Source of the DNA: Streptomyces sp. NBRC 110028
Lineage (GTDB): Bacteria > Actinomycetota > Actinomycetes > Streptomycetales > Streptomycetaceae
Assembly: GCF_001417735.1 (NCBI RefSeq)
Contig: NZ_BBUZ01000022.1
Span: 805,626-869,625, forward strand
Reading direction: 5' to 3'
DNA: 64,000 bases
Part shown: one piece after another, positions 1-8,038 of the stretch
Layout of the letters: every line of letters begins with the position of its first letter
How positions within the stretch are numbered: the first letter of the stretch is position 1
The notes under the pieces: generated by a model
The model's input: the letters and a program-made list of their open reading frames with translations, nothing else
Databases searched by the model: none
Told to the model about the DNA's origin: nothing
Made by a program: the position numbers and the translations under genes

Positions 1-87
1 CAGGGCAGCAACACGATCACCCTGTCGTGCGGCGAGGGCGACAAGTGTGACGTCAACCTCGACCAGATGTGGCTGAAGAGGGGCTGA
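1..87 (+). CDS. C-terminal fragment of a secreted carbohydrate-active protein (partial)
   Basis: The window opens inside this gene and only the last 28 codons before TGA are present. The peptide is rich in Gly, Thr and Asn and has two Cys (the ...LSCGEG.. and ..DKCDVNLD.. segments). This resembles the final beta-strands of a CBM35/CBM6-like carbohydrate-binding module, as found at the C-terminus of secreted Streptomyces glycosidases. The catalytic part lies outside the window, so its activity cannot be stated. The assignment rests on a short motif-level resemblance only. Confidence 0.45.
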   Translation, partial: QGSNTITLSCGEGDKCDVNLDQMWLKRG

Positions 88-130
88 GACGGAGCTGGGG
101 CAGAACCGGCGGCGGGTCCGTCCCGCCGCC

Positions 131-1093
131 TCAGGCCGCCGTCGGGTGCTCGGTGACCTCGATCCGGCCCAGCAGCTCCGCGTAGACCGCCCGGTCGAAC
201 TCGCCCGCCGCCGGTGCCCGTACGGCCGCCGCCGACAGGGCCACCGCGCGGGCGATCCGCTCGGGCCAGGGCACCTCGTCCACCAGCCCGGACAGCAGCC
301 CCGCCACCGCCGCGTCCCCGGCGCCCGTCGGATTGCCCGTCAGGCGCTCCGGCGGGGCCGCCTGCCAGGCGCCCTGGGCGGTGATCGCGAGCAGCCCGTC
401 CGCGCCGAGCGAGGCGGCCACGGCGCGCGCCCCGCGCCGCCGGGCGTCGCGCGCGGCGCGCAGCGGCTCGGTGGAGCCGGTGAGCCCGGCCAGCTCCTCG
501 GCGTTGGGCTTGACGATGTCGGGGCGGGCGGCGACGCCGCGGCGCAGCGGTTCGCCGCTGGTGTCCAGCAGGGTGGGGACGCCCGCGGTCCGGGCCTCGC
601 GGATGAGCTGGGCGTACGTACCCACGGGCACGCCGGGCGGGAGGCTGCCGCACAGGGCGACCGCCGAGGCCTCGCGCAGCAGCCGGGCGTAGGCGTCCAT
701 GAAGGCGGCCCATTCGGCGGCGGTGACGGCCGGTCCGGCCTCATTGAGCTGGGTGGTGTCGCCCGACGCGGTGTCGACGACGCCGAGGGTGCGCCGGGTG
801 GTACCGGCGATCGGCACCAGGGCGTCGGTGATCCGCCCGCCGCCGGTGCCCGCGTCCGGATCCGCTTCGGGCTCCGCGGCCAGCAGCTCACGGACCACCG
901 TGCCGGTCACCCCTCCGGCGAATCCCGTGACGGCGGTGTGGTGGCCGAGGGCTGCGAGGACGCGCGCGACGTTGATGCCCTTGCCGCCGGGCCGCTCGGT
1001 GACCTCGGTCACGCGGTGGCTGGCGTGGGGGCGCAGCCGAGGCACCCGGTAGGTGATGTCGAGGGCGGTGTTGAGCGTGACCGTCAGGATCAC
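131..1093 (-). CDS. PfkB-family hexose-phosphate kinase (1-phosphofructokinase/tagatose-6-phosphate kinase type)
   Basis: This 320-residue protein should phosphorylate a sugar phosphate (fructose-1-P or tagatose-6-P class) with ATP in the cytosol. Both PfkB signatures are visible: GGKGINVARVLAALG at residues 36-50 and GNPTGAGDAAVAG near 254-266, where Asp260 is the catalytic base. I chose GTG at 1093 because GGGAAGGGAG lies just upstream and the fold begins there with ILTVTLNTALD; an in-frame upstream extension is not protein-like. It reads in the same direction as nagK-nagA and may have been the third gene of an amino-sugar operon, but a 167-bp repeat element now lies between it and nagA. 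The exact substrate is not decidable from sequence. Confidence 0.88.
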   Translation of the reverse strand: MILTVTLNTALDITYRVPRLRPHASHRVTEVTERPGGKGINVARVLAALGHHTAVTGFAGGVTGTVVRELLAAEPEADPDAGTGGGRITDALVPIAGTTRRTLGVVDTASGDTTQLNEAGPAVTAAEWAAFMDAYARLLREASAVALCGSLPPGVPVGTYAQLIREARTAGVPTLLDTSGEPLRRGVAARPDIVKPNAEELAGLTGSTEPLRAARDARRRGARAVAASLGADGLLAITAQGAWQAAPPERLTGNPTGAGDAAVAGLLSGLVDEVPWPERIARAVALSAAAVRAPAAGEFDRAVYAELLGRIEVTEHPTAA

Positions 1094-1300
1094 CCGGCAT
1101 CTCCCTTCCCGTCCCCCCGCCGGACGGAGATTCCTGTGCTGAAGCGTGTGGCCGGGTGCCCAGCGGCGCCCCGCGCGTGAGCGATCATGCCAAAGGCGCG
1201 GCGCCCGGCCCACCCTTTTGGGGTGACCGGGACGCCCAATCATGGCGCTGAATCAGCCAATTCGGGGTCGACGCGGCACCAATGGGCGGGAACGGCGGCT

Positions 1301-1467
1301 CTAGTGCCGCGTCAGCCAAGGTTCACCCCGCTCGCCGCCCTGGCACGGCCATCTGCGGCGTTGCCGAATCGACCGAGTAGGCCCACTACGAGGCCGATCC
1401 GGCGCCTTGCATCTGACCGCACCAGGACGCCTCGCTACCGGGCAAACCTTGGCTGACGCGGCACTAG
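1301..1467. mobile_element. 167-bp MITE-like element, copy 1
   Basis: This is a non-coding element with 23-bp perfect terminal inverted repeats. The left end is 1301-1323 (CTAGTGCCGCGTCAGCC...) and the right end is 1445-1467. A second copy at 47318-47484 is inverted relative to this one and differs at a single base (position 1352, T here, C in the equivalent base of copy 2). CTAG at both ends may be a 4-bp target duplication, as known for IS5-type elements, which would make the true inverted repeat start at TGCCGCG. The right-hand CTAG includes the TAG stop codon of nagA. No transposase is encoded, so a source IS elsewhere would be needed for mobility. Confidence 0.85.
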
Positions 1468-2627
1468 CCCGGGTCGACCACCCAGGCGCCGCGCCGCATC
1501 ACTCCCCGCAGGTGGAAGTCGGCGTCGAGGACGACGAGGTCCGCGTCCTTGCCCGCCTCCAGCGACCCCACCCGGTCCGCCAGGCCCAGCACCCTCGCGG
1601 GGGTCGTGGACAGCGCCCGGGCCGCCTCGTCCACGCCGATCCCGTCGACCGTGACGGCCCGCCGGAAGGCGTGGTCGAGGGTGAGGGTGGAGCCCGCGAT
1701 GGACCCCGCGGTGGGGCCGTCGCTGATCCGGGCCACGCCGTTCTTGACCTCGACCTCCATCGGGCCGAGCGCGTAGCTGCCGTCGCTCATGCCCGCCGCG
1801 CTCATCGCGTCGGTGATGAAGGCGACCCGGTCCGCGCCCGCGCGCCGGAAGGCCAGTTGGAGCACGGCGGGGTGCAGATGGGTCCCGTCGTTGATCAGCT
1901 CGACGGTGATCCGCTCGTCCTCCAGCAGCGCGGCCACCGGTCCTGGCTCGCGGTGCAGCAGCGACGGCATCGCGTTGAACAGGTGGGTCGCCACGGTCGC
2001 GCCCGCCTCCACGGCGTCCCGGGTCGCCTCGTACGTCGAGTCGGTGTGGCCGACGGCCGCCAGGACGCCGCTGTCGGCCAGCAGCGCCACGGACTCCAGA
2101 CCGCCCGGCAGCTCGGGCGCGAGCGTCATCATGCGCGCGGTGCCGCGCGCCGCGTCGAGGAGCTTGCGCACGTCCGCCGGGTCGGGGTCACGCAGCAGCG
2201 TCGGCTGGTGGGCGCCGCAGCGGTGCGGGGAGATGAACGGGCCCTCGAAGTGGATGCCCGCCAGCTCGCCCTCCTCGGCCAGCTCGGAGAGCACCGCGGC
2301 CTGCCGGGCGAGGTCGTCGAGGTCGCCGGTCACGGTGGAGGCGAGCATCGTGGTGGTGCCGTGCGCGCGGTGGGTGCCGATGACGGTCAGCGCCTCCTCG
2401 GCGGTGCCCGTGGAGAACGAAGCGCCGCCGCCGCCGTGGAGGTGCAGGTCGACGAAGCCGGGGACGATCCAGCAGCCGGGCAGATCCCGTACGGCGTCGC
2501 CCGCGCCTCCCGGCGCTCCCGCGGCCGTCCCGGCGATGCGGGTGCCCTCGACCGTCAGCCGTCCGTCGGTGACCACGCCGGTCGGCAGCACCACCCGGGC
2601 GCCTGTGAGAACCGTTCGCTGGACCAT
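1464..2627 (-). CDS. nagA: N-acetylglucosamine-6-phosphate deacetylase NagA
   Basis: This 387-residue amidohydrolase converts GlcNAc-6-P to GlcN-6-P and acetate. The metal-site motifs are all present: HLHGGGG (His62, His64), FEGPF with Glu128, GHTDSTYE (His194), THLFNAM (His215) and the catalytic Asp273 in ITDAMSAAG. Length is normal for the family. Its ATG overlaps the TGA of the upstream ROK kinase gene (TGATG), so the two are translationally coupled, and GGAGG lies inside the end of the kinase gene. The TAG stop lies in the terminal CTAG of the repeat element at 1301-1467; since CTAG would also have been the target, the reading frame was not altered by insertion. Confidence 0.95.
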   Translation of the reverse strand: MVQRTVLTGARVVLPTGVVTDGRLTVEGTRIAGTAAGAPGGAGDAVRDLPGCWIVPGFVDLHLHGGGGASFSTGTAEEALTVIGTHRAHGTTTMLASTVTGDLDDLARQAAVLSELAEEGELAGIHFEGPFISPHRCGAHQPTLLRDPDPADVRKLLDAARGTARMMTLAPELPGGLESVALLADSGVLAAVGHTDSTYEATRDAVEAGATVATHLFNAMPSLLHREPGPVAALLEDERITVELINDGTHLHPAVLQLAFRRAGADRVAFITDAMSAAGMSDGSYALGPMEVEVKNGVARISDGPTAGSIAGSTLTLDHAFRRAVTVDGIGVDEAARALSTTPARVLGLADRVGSLEAGKDADLVVLDADFHLRGVMRRGAWVVDPG

Positions 2628-3634
2628 CAGCCGGATACCTCCGTGGACTGCGCGGACCGCGCGTGGGGAGAGGGGGGAGAAGGGGACGCGGAGGACTGCT
2701 CGGGGTGCGGCGACGGCGTGGCGATGAGATCCCAGGCGAGCAGTCCCGCGCCCAGGCAGCCGGCGGCGTCACCGAGGGCCGCGGGGACGACGCGGGGGAG
2801 CTTTTGGAAGGTGATCCGCTCCTCGACCGCCGCGCGCAGCGGGGTGAGCAGCGTCTCCCCGGCCTCGGCGAGCCCGCCGCCGATGATCAGCAGCTCGGGG
2901 TCCAGCAGGGTGAGGGCGGTCACCAGGCCGTCGGCGAGGGCGCCGGTCGCCTCGCGCCACACCGCTGCCGCCCGCGGGTCGCCGGACTCGACGGCCTTGG
3001 CGCAGTCGGCCGCGTCCGCGCCGGGCCCGCCGCCGGCCGCCGCCCAGGCGCGGCCCACCGCGGCGGCCGAGGCCAGCGTCTCCAGGCAGCCGGACTGGCC
3101 ACAAGGGCAGCGGGCGCCGCCGCGCCGTACGACGATGTGGCCGATCTCGCCGGAGTCGCCGTGGGCTCCCGGTTCGAGGCGGCCCTCGATGCCGATGGCG
3201 CCCGCGATCCCGGTGCCCACCGACACGAACAGGAACCGGTCGGCGCCCCGGCCCGCCCCCAGCCGCCCCTCGGCCAGCCCGCCGGTCCGTACGTCGTGGC
3301 CGAGGGCGACCGGGACGCCGCCCAGCCGCTCGGACAGCAGCGCGCGCAGCGGTACGTCGCGCCAGCCGAGGTTGGCGGCGAAGACGGCGACGCCGCGGTC
3401 GTGGTCCAGCAGGCCGGGCACGCCGATCCCGGCGGCCGCGGCGGGTTCGCCGAACCGCCGCTCGCCGATGGCGCGCAGCTCGGCGGCGAAGTCGAGGATC
3501 GCGGCGACCACGGCCTCGGGCCCGTGCTCCCGCCCGGTGGGCCGCCTGGCCTCGTGCAGGAGTGTGCGGTCCGCCCCGACCAGGGCGGCCTTCATGCCGG
3601 TGCCGCCCACATCGAGGGCGATGACGTGTCTCAC
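2627..3634 (-). CDS. nagK: ROK-family sugar kinase, probably N-acetylglucosamine kinase
   Basis: This 335-residue ROK protein should phosphorylate GlcNAc (or glucose) at C6. It has the nucleotide-binding DVGGTGMKAAL at residues 8-18, the catalytic Asp114 in GHDVR, and the ROK zinc site formed by GEIGH (His166) and CPCGQSGC (Cys176, Cys178, Cys183). GTG at 3634 follows GGGAGA at good spacing. Coupling to nagA and a DasR-type operator 28 bp upstream support the amino-sugar role over plain glucokinase. No N-terminal DNA-binding domain is present, so this is an enzyme and not a ROK repressor. Confidence 0.92.
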   Translation of the reverse strand: MRHVIALDVGGTGMKAALVGADRTLLHEARRPTGREHGPEAVVAAILDFAAELRAIGERRFGEPAAAAGIGVPGLLDHDRGVAVFAANLGWRDVPLRALLSERLGGVPVALGHDVRTGGLAEGRLGAGRGADRFLFVSVGTGIAGAIGIEGRLEPGAHGDSGEIGHIVVRRGGARCPCGQSGCLETLASAAAVGRAWAAAGGGPGADAADCAKAVESGDPRAAAVWREATGALADGLVTALTLLDPELLIIGGGLAEAGETLLTPLRAAVEERITFQKLPRVVPAALGDAAGCLGAGLLAWDLIATPSPHPEQSSASPSPPSPHARSAQSTEVSG

Positions 3635-3661
3635 GGGGACAGTCTCCCGCGATCCACCATG

Positions 3662-3677
3662 AGAGGTCTAGTCCACT
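3662..3677. promoter_or_regulatory. DasR-responsive element (dre) upstream of nagK
   Basis: The 16-mer AGAGGTCTAGTCCACT matches the known dre pattern ACTGGTCTAGACCAGT at the core GGTCTAG-CCA. It lies 28 bp upstream of the nagK start. DasR is the GntR-family GlcN-6-P-responsive repressor that controls nagKA in S. coelicolor, which fits the genes here. Confidence 0.8.
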
Positions 3678-3793
3678 CGCCGGGTGGTTCTCGCGTGCGG
3701 GTCGGCGAGTTGTGACGGCGTGACACATCACACGTAGGGGTGTGCGATACGTCTGACCTGGTAAGGAGAGGTCCGATACCGAAGCGATACGCC

Positions 3794-3809
3794 CATGGTG
3801 TAGACCTTG
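3794..3809. promoter_or_regulatory. Second dre-like site, upstream of the sugar-binding lipoprotein
   Basis: CATGGTGTAGACCTTG keeps the TGGT-TAGACC core of the dre pattern with one central change. It lies 84 bp upstream of the GTG at 3893. If functional, it would place the lipoprotein under the same GlcN-6-P control as nagK-nagA. It is weaker than the site at 3662. Confidence 0.5.
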
Positions 3810-3892
3810 TGGAGGTTTGCAAGGCAGACTCGCTCGACCTTCGTGAGAAGCGACCGCGGAGGATGAATCAAGCCATAGGGTGGGAAAAGGCA

Positions 3893-5173
3893 GTGCAGCG
3901 GCGACGGTTCTTGAGTCTGACGACGGCTGGGGCCGCGACGGCGGTGACGATGCCCACGCTGGCGGCTTGCGGCAGTGACGGCTCCGGATCGGACGGGAAC
4001 GTCCTGAAGGTGGTCGCGGCGGACTACGGTGACAACGCCGAGAACACCTCCCAGAAGTACTGGGACAAGCTGGCCCGGGCCTTCGAGGCCAAGCACAGCG
4101 GCATCACGGTCGACACCAAGGTCTACAGCTGGACCGAAGTCGACAAGAAGGTCGCCGACATGGTCAAGGACGGCGACAGCCCGGACATCGCGCAGATCGG
4201 CGCGTACGCCGACTACGCCGCCGCGGGCAAGCTCTACCGCGCCGACCAGATGCTCTCCATCCCCACCCAGGCCTCCTTCATCGCCTCGATCGCCCAGGCG
4301 GGCGAGGTCAGCCGGGTGCAGTACGGGCTGCCCTTCGTCTCCAGCGCCCGGCTGCTCTTCTACAACAAGAAGCTGTTCGACAACGCGGGCATATCCTCCG
4401 CCCCCACCAGCTGGACGGAGCTGAAGGACGCGGCGCGGCAGCTCAAGTCGGCCGGGGTGAAGACCCCGTACGGCCTTCCGCTCGGCCCCGAGGAGTCGCA
4501 GGCCGAGACCCTGATGTGGATGCTCGGCGGCGGGGGCGGCTACACCGACTCCAACGGCAGCTACACCATCGACTCCACCGCCAACATCGAGACGTTCGAA
4601 TGGCTGCGGGACGAGCTGGTCGGCGAGGGCCTGACCGGACCGCGCTCCCCGGCCCGCACCAACCGCCAGGACGTCTTCGGCGCCTTCATCCGCGGCGAGG
4701 TCGGCATGCTCAACGGCCACCCCACCCTGATGCAGCAGGCGTCCGGCCACGACATCGACTACGCCACCGCCCCGCTGCCCGGCCGCCACGGCAAGTCGAC
4801 CTCGACGATGGGCGTCGCCGACTGGCTGATGGCCTTCAAGGCGAACGGCAAGCGCAAGCAGATCGGCGAATTCCTCGACTTCGTCTACCAGGACAAGAAC
4901 GTGCTGGCCTTCGCCGACCAGTACGACCTGCTGCCGGTCACCACGTCCGTCTCCGCCACGATGCGCCACGAGAAGGAGCACAAGAAGCTGTGGCGCTTCC
5001 TCGACCAGATGGACCGGGCCCAGTTCTACCCGGCGGACAAGACCTCCTGGGCGACCATCAGCAAGATGATCAAGGAGAAGATCGGCTCGACGGTGGGCAG
5101 CGGCGGAGACCCGGCGAGCGTCCTGGGCGAGATCCAGCGCGCGGCCGACGCCATGGAGACGGCCAAGCCGTGA
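3893..5173 (+). CDS. Extracellular sugar-binding lipoprotein (ABC solute-binding protein family 1)
   Basis: This 426-residue lipoprotein would capture a sugar outside the membrane for an ABC importer. The N-terminus has a twin-arginine-like RRRFL motif (residues 3-7), a hydrophobic stretch and the lipobox LAAC with Cys26, suggesting Tat export followed by lipidation. The rest matches the type I sugar-binding fold (KVVAADYGDNAE, VDTKVYSWTEV, PDIAQIGAYADYA). GTG at 3893 gives a standard signal peptide behind GGGAAAAGG; an earlier ATG at 3863 sits directly against its ribosome site and is less likely. No permease genes lie nearby, so it is an orphan binding protein. The neighbouring nag genes and a dre-like site suggest an amino sugar, but the ligand is inferred. 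Confidence 0.88.
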   Translation: MQRRRFLSLTTAGAATAVTMPTLAACGSDGSGSDGNVLKVVAADYGDNAENTSQKYWDKLARAFEAKHSGITVDTKVYSWTEVDKKVADMVKDGDSPDIAQIGAYADYAAAGKLYRADQMLSIPTQASFIASIAQAGEVSRVQYGLPFVSSARLLFYNKKLFDNAGISSAPTSWTELKDAARQLKSAGVKTPYGLPLGPEESQAETLMWMLGGGGGYTDSNGSYTIDSTANIETFEWLRDELVGEGLTGPRSPARTNRQDVFGAFIRGEVGMLNGHPTLMQQASGHDIDYATAPLPGRHGKSTSTMGVADWLMAFKANGKRKQIGEFLDFVYQDKNVLAFADQYDLLPVTTSVSATMRHEKEHKKLWRFLDQMDRAQFYPADKTSWATISKMIKEKIGSTVGSGGDPASVLGEIQRAADAMETAKP

Positions 5174-5403
5174 CCGCCGAGGAACTCTCCGAACAGGACC
5201 TGGCCGTGCTCGCCGTGGAGCGCGGCGGCTGGCCGGGGCCGGGCGCCAAGGAGCGGGCCATACGGGAACGGCTCGGCATCACCCCGACCCGCTACTACCA
5301 GCTGCTCAACGCCCTGCTGGACGACCCCCGCGCGCTGGAGCACGACCCGGTGACGGTCAACCGGCTGCGCCGCCTGCGCGACGAGCGGCGCGAACGGCGC
5401 TGA
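5170..5403 (+). CDS. DUF3263 small protein
   Basis: This 77-residue protein belongs to the actinobacterial DUF3263 family (LAVERGGWPGPGAKERAIRERLGITPTRYYQLLNALLD segment). The pattern of short helices resembles a helix-turn-helix; TPTRYYQLLNALL would be the recognition helix, so a DNA-binding role is plausible but unproven. GTG at 5170 overlaps the TGA of the lipoprotein gene by 3 bases, implying co-transcription and translational coupling. The C-terminus is Arg-rich (RLRRLRDERRERR). Confidence 0.85.
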   Translation: MTAEELSEQDLAVLAVERGGWPGPGAKERAIRERLGITPTRYYQLLNALLDDPRALEHDPVTVNRLRRLRDERRERR

Positions 5404-5417
5404 GGGCCGCCGCCCGC

Positions 5418-5482
5418 GTGGGGTCCCCGCGTGGGGTCCCCGGGTGGGGTCCCCGGGTGGGGTCCCCGGGTGGGGGCCCCGG
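5418..5482 (+). repeat. Five 13-bp tandem repeats upstream of otsB
   Basis: The unit GTGGGGTCCCCGG is repeated five times with only two base changes. Each unit contains the palindrome GGGGTCCCC, so the array can fold in many registers. It starts 14 bp after the DUF3263 stop and ends 59 bp before otsB. Confidence 0.9.
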
Positions 5483-5541
5483 GTGGCCGACGCCCATCGC
5501 CGCTACGGATGCCGGTGGGCGGGGGCGGGTAGGGTCGCCGC

Positions 5542-6381
5542 ATGGGCAGCCACCCCCTTCCCGTACCCGTCACCGCCGCCGGCCGTGAGGGCCTTGCCGC
5601 CCTCCTGGACCGGCCCGACCGGGCCGTCGTCGGCGTCGACTTCGACGGCACCCTCGCCGACATCGTTCCCGACCCCGACCAGGCCCGCGCCCACCCCGGC
5701 GCCGTCCCGGCCCTCTCCGCGCTCGGCCCCCGGCTGCGCTCCCTCGCGGTGATCACCGGCCGCCCGGCCGAGGTCGCCGTGCGCTACGGCGGCTTCGCGG
5801 ACAGCGGAGCCCCGGCCAACCTCGTCGTCCTCGGCCTCTACGGCGCCGAGCGCTGGGACGCGTCCAGCCATACCGTTCGCGCCCCCGAAGCCCACCCGGG
5901 CATCGCCGCCGTCCGGTCCGAACTGCCGGGCGTGCTGGAGGCGAACGGCGCCTGGCAGGGCACCTGGACCGAGGACAAGGGCCGTGCCGTCGCCGTCCAC
6001 ACCCGCCGCACCGAGGACCCCCAGGCCGCCTTCGACCAGCTCCGCGCCCCGCTGCACGCGCTGGCGAAGCGCCACGGCCTGATCGTCGAACCGGGCCGGC
6101 TCGTCCTGGAACTGCGCCCGCCGGGCATGGACAAGGGCGTCGCGCTGCTGGAGTACGTCCGCGAGACGTCCGCGGGCGCGGTGCTCTACGCGGGCGACGA
6201 CCTCGGCGACCTGGCCGCGTTCGCCGCCGTGGAGCGGCTGCGGAAGGAAGGGGTGCCGGGGCTGCTGGTGTGCAGCGGCAGCACGGAGGTGACCGAGCTG
6301 GCCGAGCGCGCGGACGTGGTGGTCGACGGCCCGGCCGGGGTGGTGGCCCTGCTGGAGGCGCTGGCCGGGGCGATGCGCTGA
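5542..6381 (+). CDS. otsB: Trehalose-6-phosphate phosphatase OtsB
   Basis: This 279-residue HAD-superfamily enzyme removes phosphate from trehalose-6-P to give trehalose. HAD motif I is VGVDFDGTLADIV (nucleophile Asp33, acid Asp35), motif II is VITGRPAEV, and motif IV is YAGDDLGD near residue 217. ATG at 5542 is preceded by GGTAGGG. It is convergent with otsA across a 13-bp gap, so the two steps of the OtsAB trehalose route are adjacent but transcribed separately. Confidence 0.95.
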   Translation: MGSHPLPVPVTAAGREGLAALLDRPDRAVVGVDFDGTLADIVPDPDQARAHPGAVPALSALGPRLRSLAVITGRPAEVAVRYGGFADSGAPANLVVLGLYGAERWDASSHTVRAPEAHPGIAAVRSELPGVLEANGAWQGTWTEDKGRAVAVHTRRTEDPQAAFDQLRAPLHALAKRHGLIVEPGRLVLELRPPGMDKGVALLEYVRETSAGAVLYAGDDLGDLAAFAAVERLRKEGVPGLLVCSGSTEVTELAERADVVVDGPAGVVALLEALAGAMR

Positions 6382-6394
6382 GAGCCCCCGGCCC

Positions 6395-7858
6395 TTACCC
6401 CTCTCGCAGCGCTCGCAGCTGCGCCAGGAACCAGTCGCGGGGCGGCAGCGCCGTCGCCGCGGCGGCCAGGTGCTTGGTGCGGTCCGCCCGCTCGCCCTCC
6501 GGCGTCCGCAGCGCCTCGTCCAGCGCCCGCGCCGTGCCCTCCACGTCGTACGGGTTCACCACGACCGCGTCCGCGCCCAGCTCCTCGTACGCCCCCGCCT
6601 CCCGCGACAGCACCAGCGTGCAGCCCCGCTCGGAGACGACCGGCACCTCCTTGGCGACCAGGTTCATCCCGTCCCGGATCGGGTTGACGAGCGCCACGTC
6701 GGCCAGCCGGTAGGCGGCCAGGGAGCGGGCGAAGTCGTCCTTCACATGGAGCGCGACCGGCTGCCAGCCCTCCGTCCCGTACTCCGCGTTGATCTCCTCG
6801 GCGAGCACCCGCACCCGCTCGGTGTAGTCGCGGTAGACGGCGAGGTCCTGGCGGGACGGATAGGCGAAGGCCACGTGGACGACGCGCTCGCGCCACTCGG
6901 GGCGGATCTCCAGCAGACGGCGGTAGGCCAGCAGCCCGCGCACGATGTTCTTCGACAGCTCCGTGCGATCCACCCGGACGATCGTCTTCCTGCCGGGTCC
7001 GATCTGCTCGCGCAGCGCCGCCAGCCGCTCGTCGACATCGGCCGCCCGCGACCGCTCCCGCAGGAAGTCCGCGTCGGCGCCGAGGCCGTGCACCCCGAGC
7101 CGGGTCTCCCGGCCCTCGAAGCGCACGGCGGCCGCGGAACCGTCCGTCCCCCGGACGACCTCCGCGCCCAGCACCGCCGCACAGCAGTCGGCGAACGCGG
7201 CGGCCCAGCGCCCGGTGAGGAAGGCGGCGCGGTCGCCGCCGAGGATGCCGCGCAGCACGCCCGCCGCGACATCGTCCGGCAGCAGCCGGTAGTAGTCCGG
7301 GGGCGCCCAGGGCGTGTGCGAGAAGTGGCCGATCCGCAGATCGGGGCGGCGCGCCCGCAGCAGCCCGGGGACCAGCGCCAGGTGGTAGTCCTGCACCAGC
7401 ACGACCGCGCCCTCGGCCGCCTCCTGGGCGAGCGCGTCGGCGAAGGCCGCGTTGTACGTCTCGTACGCCGCCCACTGGGCGCCGAACTCCGCGTCGAAGA
7501 CCGGCTCGACGGGGGTCTGGTAGAGCAGGTGGTGGATGAACCACAGCACCGAGTTCGCGACGCCGTTGTACGCCGCGGCGAACACGTCCGGCGCGATGTC
7601 GAGCATCCGCACCTGCTGCCCGCCGGTGTGGTCCGGGTCGAGGTGCCCGGCCCCGGCGCGGCGCGCCGCCTCGCGGTCGCCGTCACCGAGGGCGGCGCAC
7701 ACCCATACGGCACCGGCGTCGGGCCCGATCGCGCTCAGCCCGGAGACCAGCCCGCCGCCCCCGCGCTTGGGGACGAGCGAACCGTCCTGGTCCAGCGCGT
7801 ACGAGACCGGGCCGCGGTTGGACGCGACGAGGATCGGTGCGCTGCGTTCAACGGCCAT
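6395..7858 (-). CDS. otsA: Trehalose-6-phosphate synthase OtsA (GT20)
   Basis: This 487-residue retaining glycosyltransferase joins UDP- (or GDP-) glucose to glucose-6-P. Visible GT20 features are the N-terminal ILVASNRGPVSY with the following GGGGLVSGL loop, VQDYHLALVP in the first Rossmann domain, VDRTELSKNIVRGL with the donor-phosphate Arg/Lys, and VNPIRDGMNLVAKE near the C-terminus. The length is typical. ATG at 7858 is the natural start, since the family motif begins within 10 residues of it. Together with otsB and gpgS it forms a compatible-solute cluster. Confidence 0.95.
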   Translation of the reverse strand: MAVERSAPILVASNRGPVSYALDQDGSLVPKRGGGGLVSGLSAIGPDAGAVWVCAALGDGDREAARRAGAGHLDPDHTGGQQVRMLDIAPDVFAAAYNGVANSVLWFIHHLLYQTPVEPVFDAEFGAQWAAYETYNAAFADALAQEAAEGAVVLVQDYHLALVPGLLRARRPDLRIGHFSHTPWAPPDYYRLLPDDVAAGVLRGILGGDRAAFLTGRWAAAFADCCAAVLGAEVVRGTDGSAAAVRFEGRETRLGVHGLGADADFLRERSRAADVDERLAALREQIGPGRKTIVRVDRTELSKNIVRGLLAYRRLLEIRPEWRERVVHVAFAYPSRQDLAVYRDYTERVRVLAEEINAEYGTEGWQPVALHVKDDFARSLAAYRLADVALVNPIRDGMNLVAKEVPVVSERGCTLVLSREAGAYEELGADAVVVNPYDVEGTARALDEALRTPEGERADRTKHLAAAATALPPRDWFLAQLRALREG

Positions 7859-8038
7859 GTCGCGAGCCTAGCCATCGGACACCGTGCGCAAACGTACGTG
7901 CGGTTTCTTGTGCTCGGGAGGGTTAGGGCGCGCGCGTCGGTCTGTGCGTCTGGGGAGGTGCGCGTGCGGTTTCTTGTGCCCGTGAGGGGTATGGCGCCCG
8001 CGTTCACGGTGCCTTCTTGTGCCCGTTGCCCCTGAGCG

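Noticed and set aside
1407..3662. Long plus-strand open frame across nagA and nagK
   Set aside because: It is the mirror of two clear genes; its product is low-complexity Arg/Pro/Ala sequence without family motifs, an effect of high GC.
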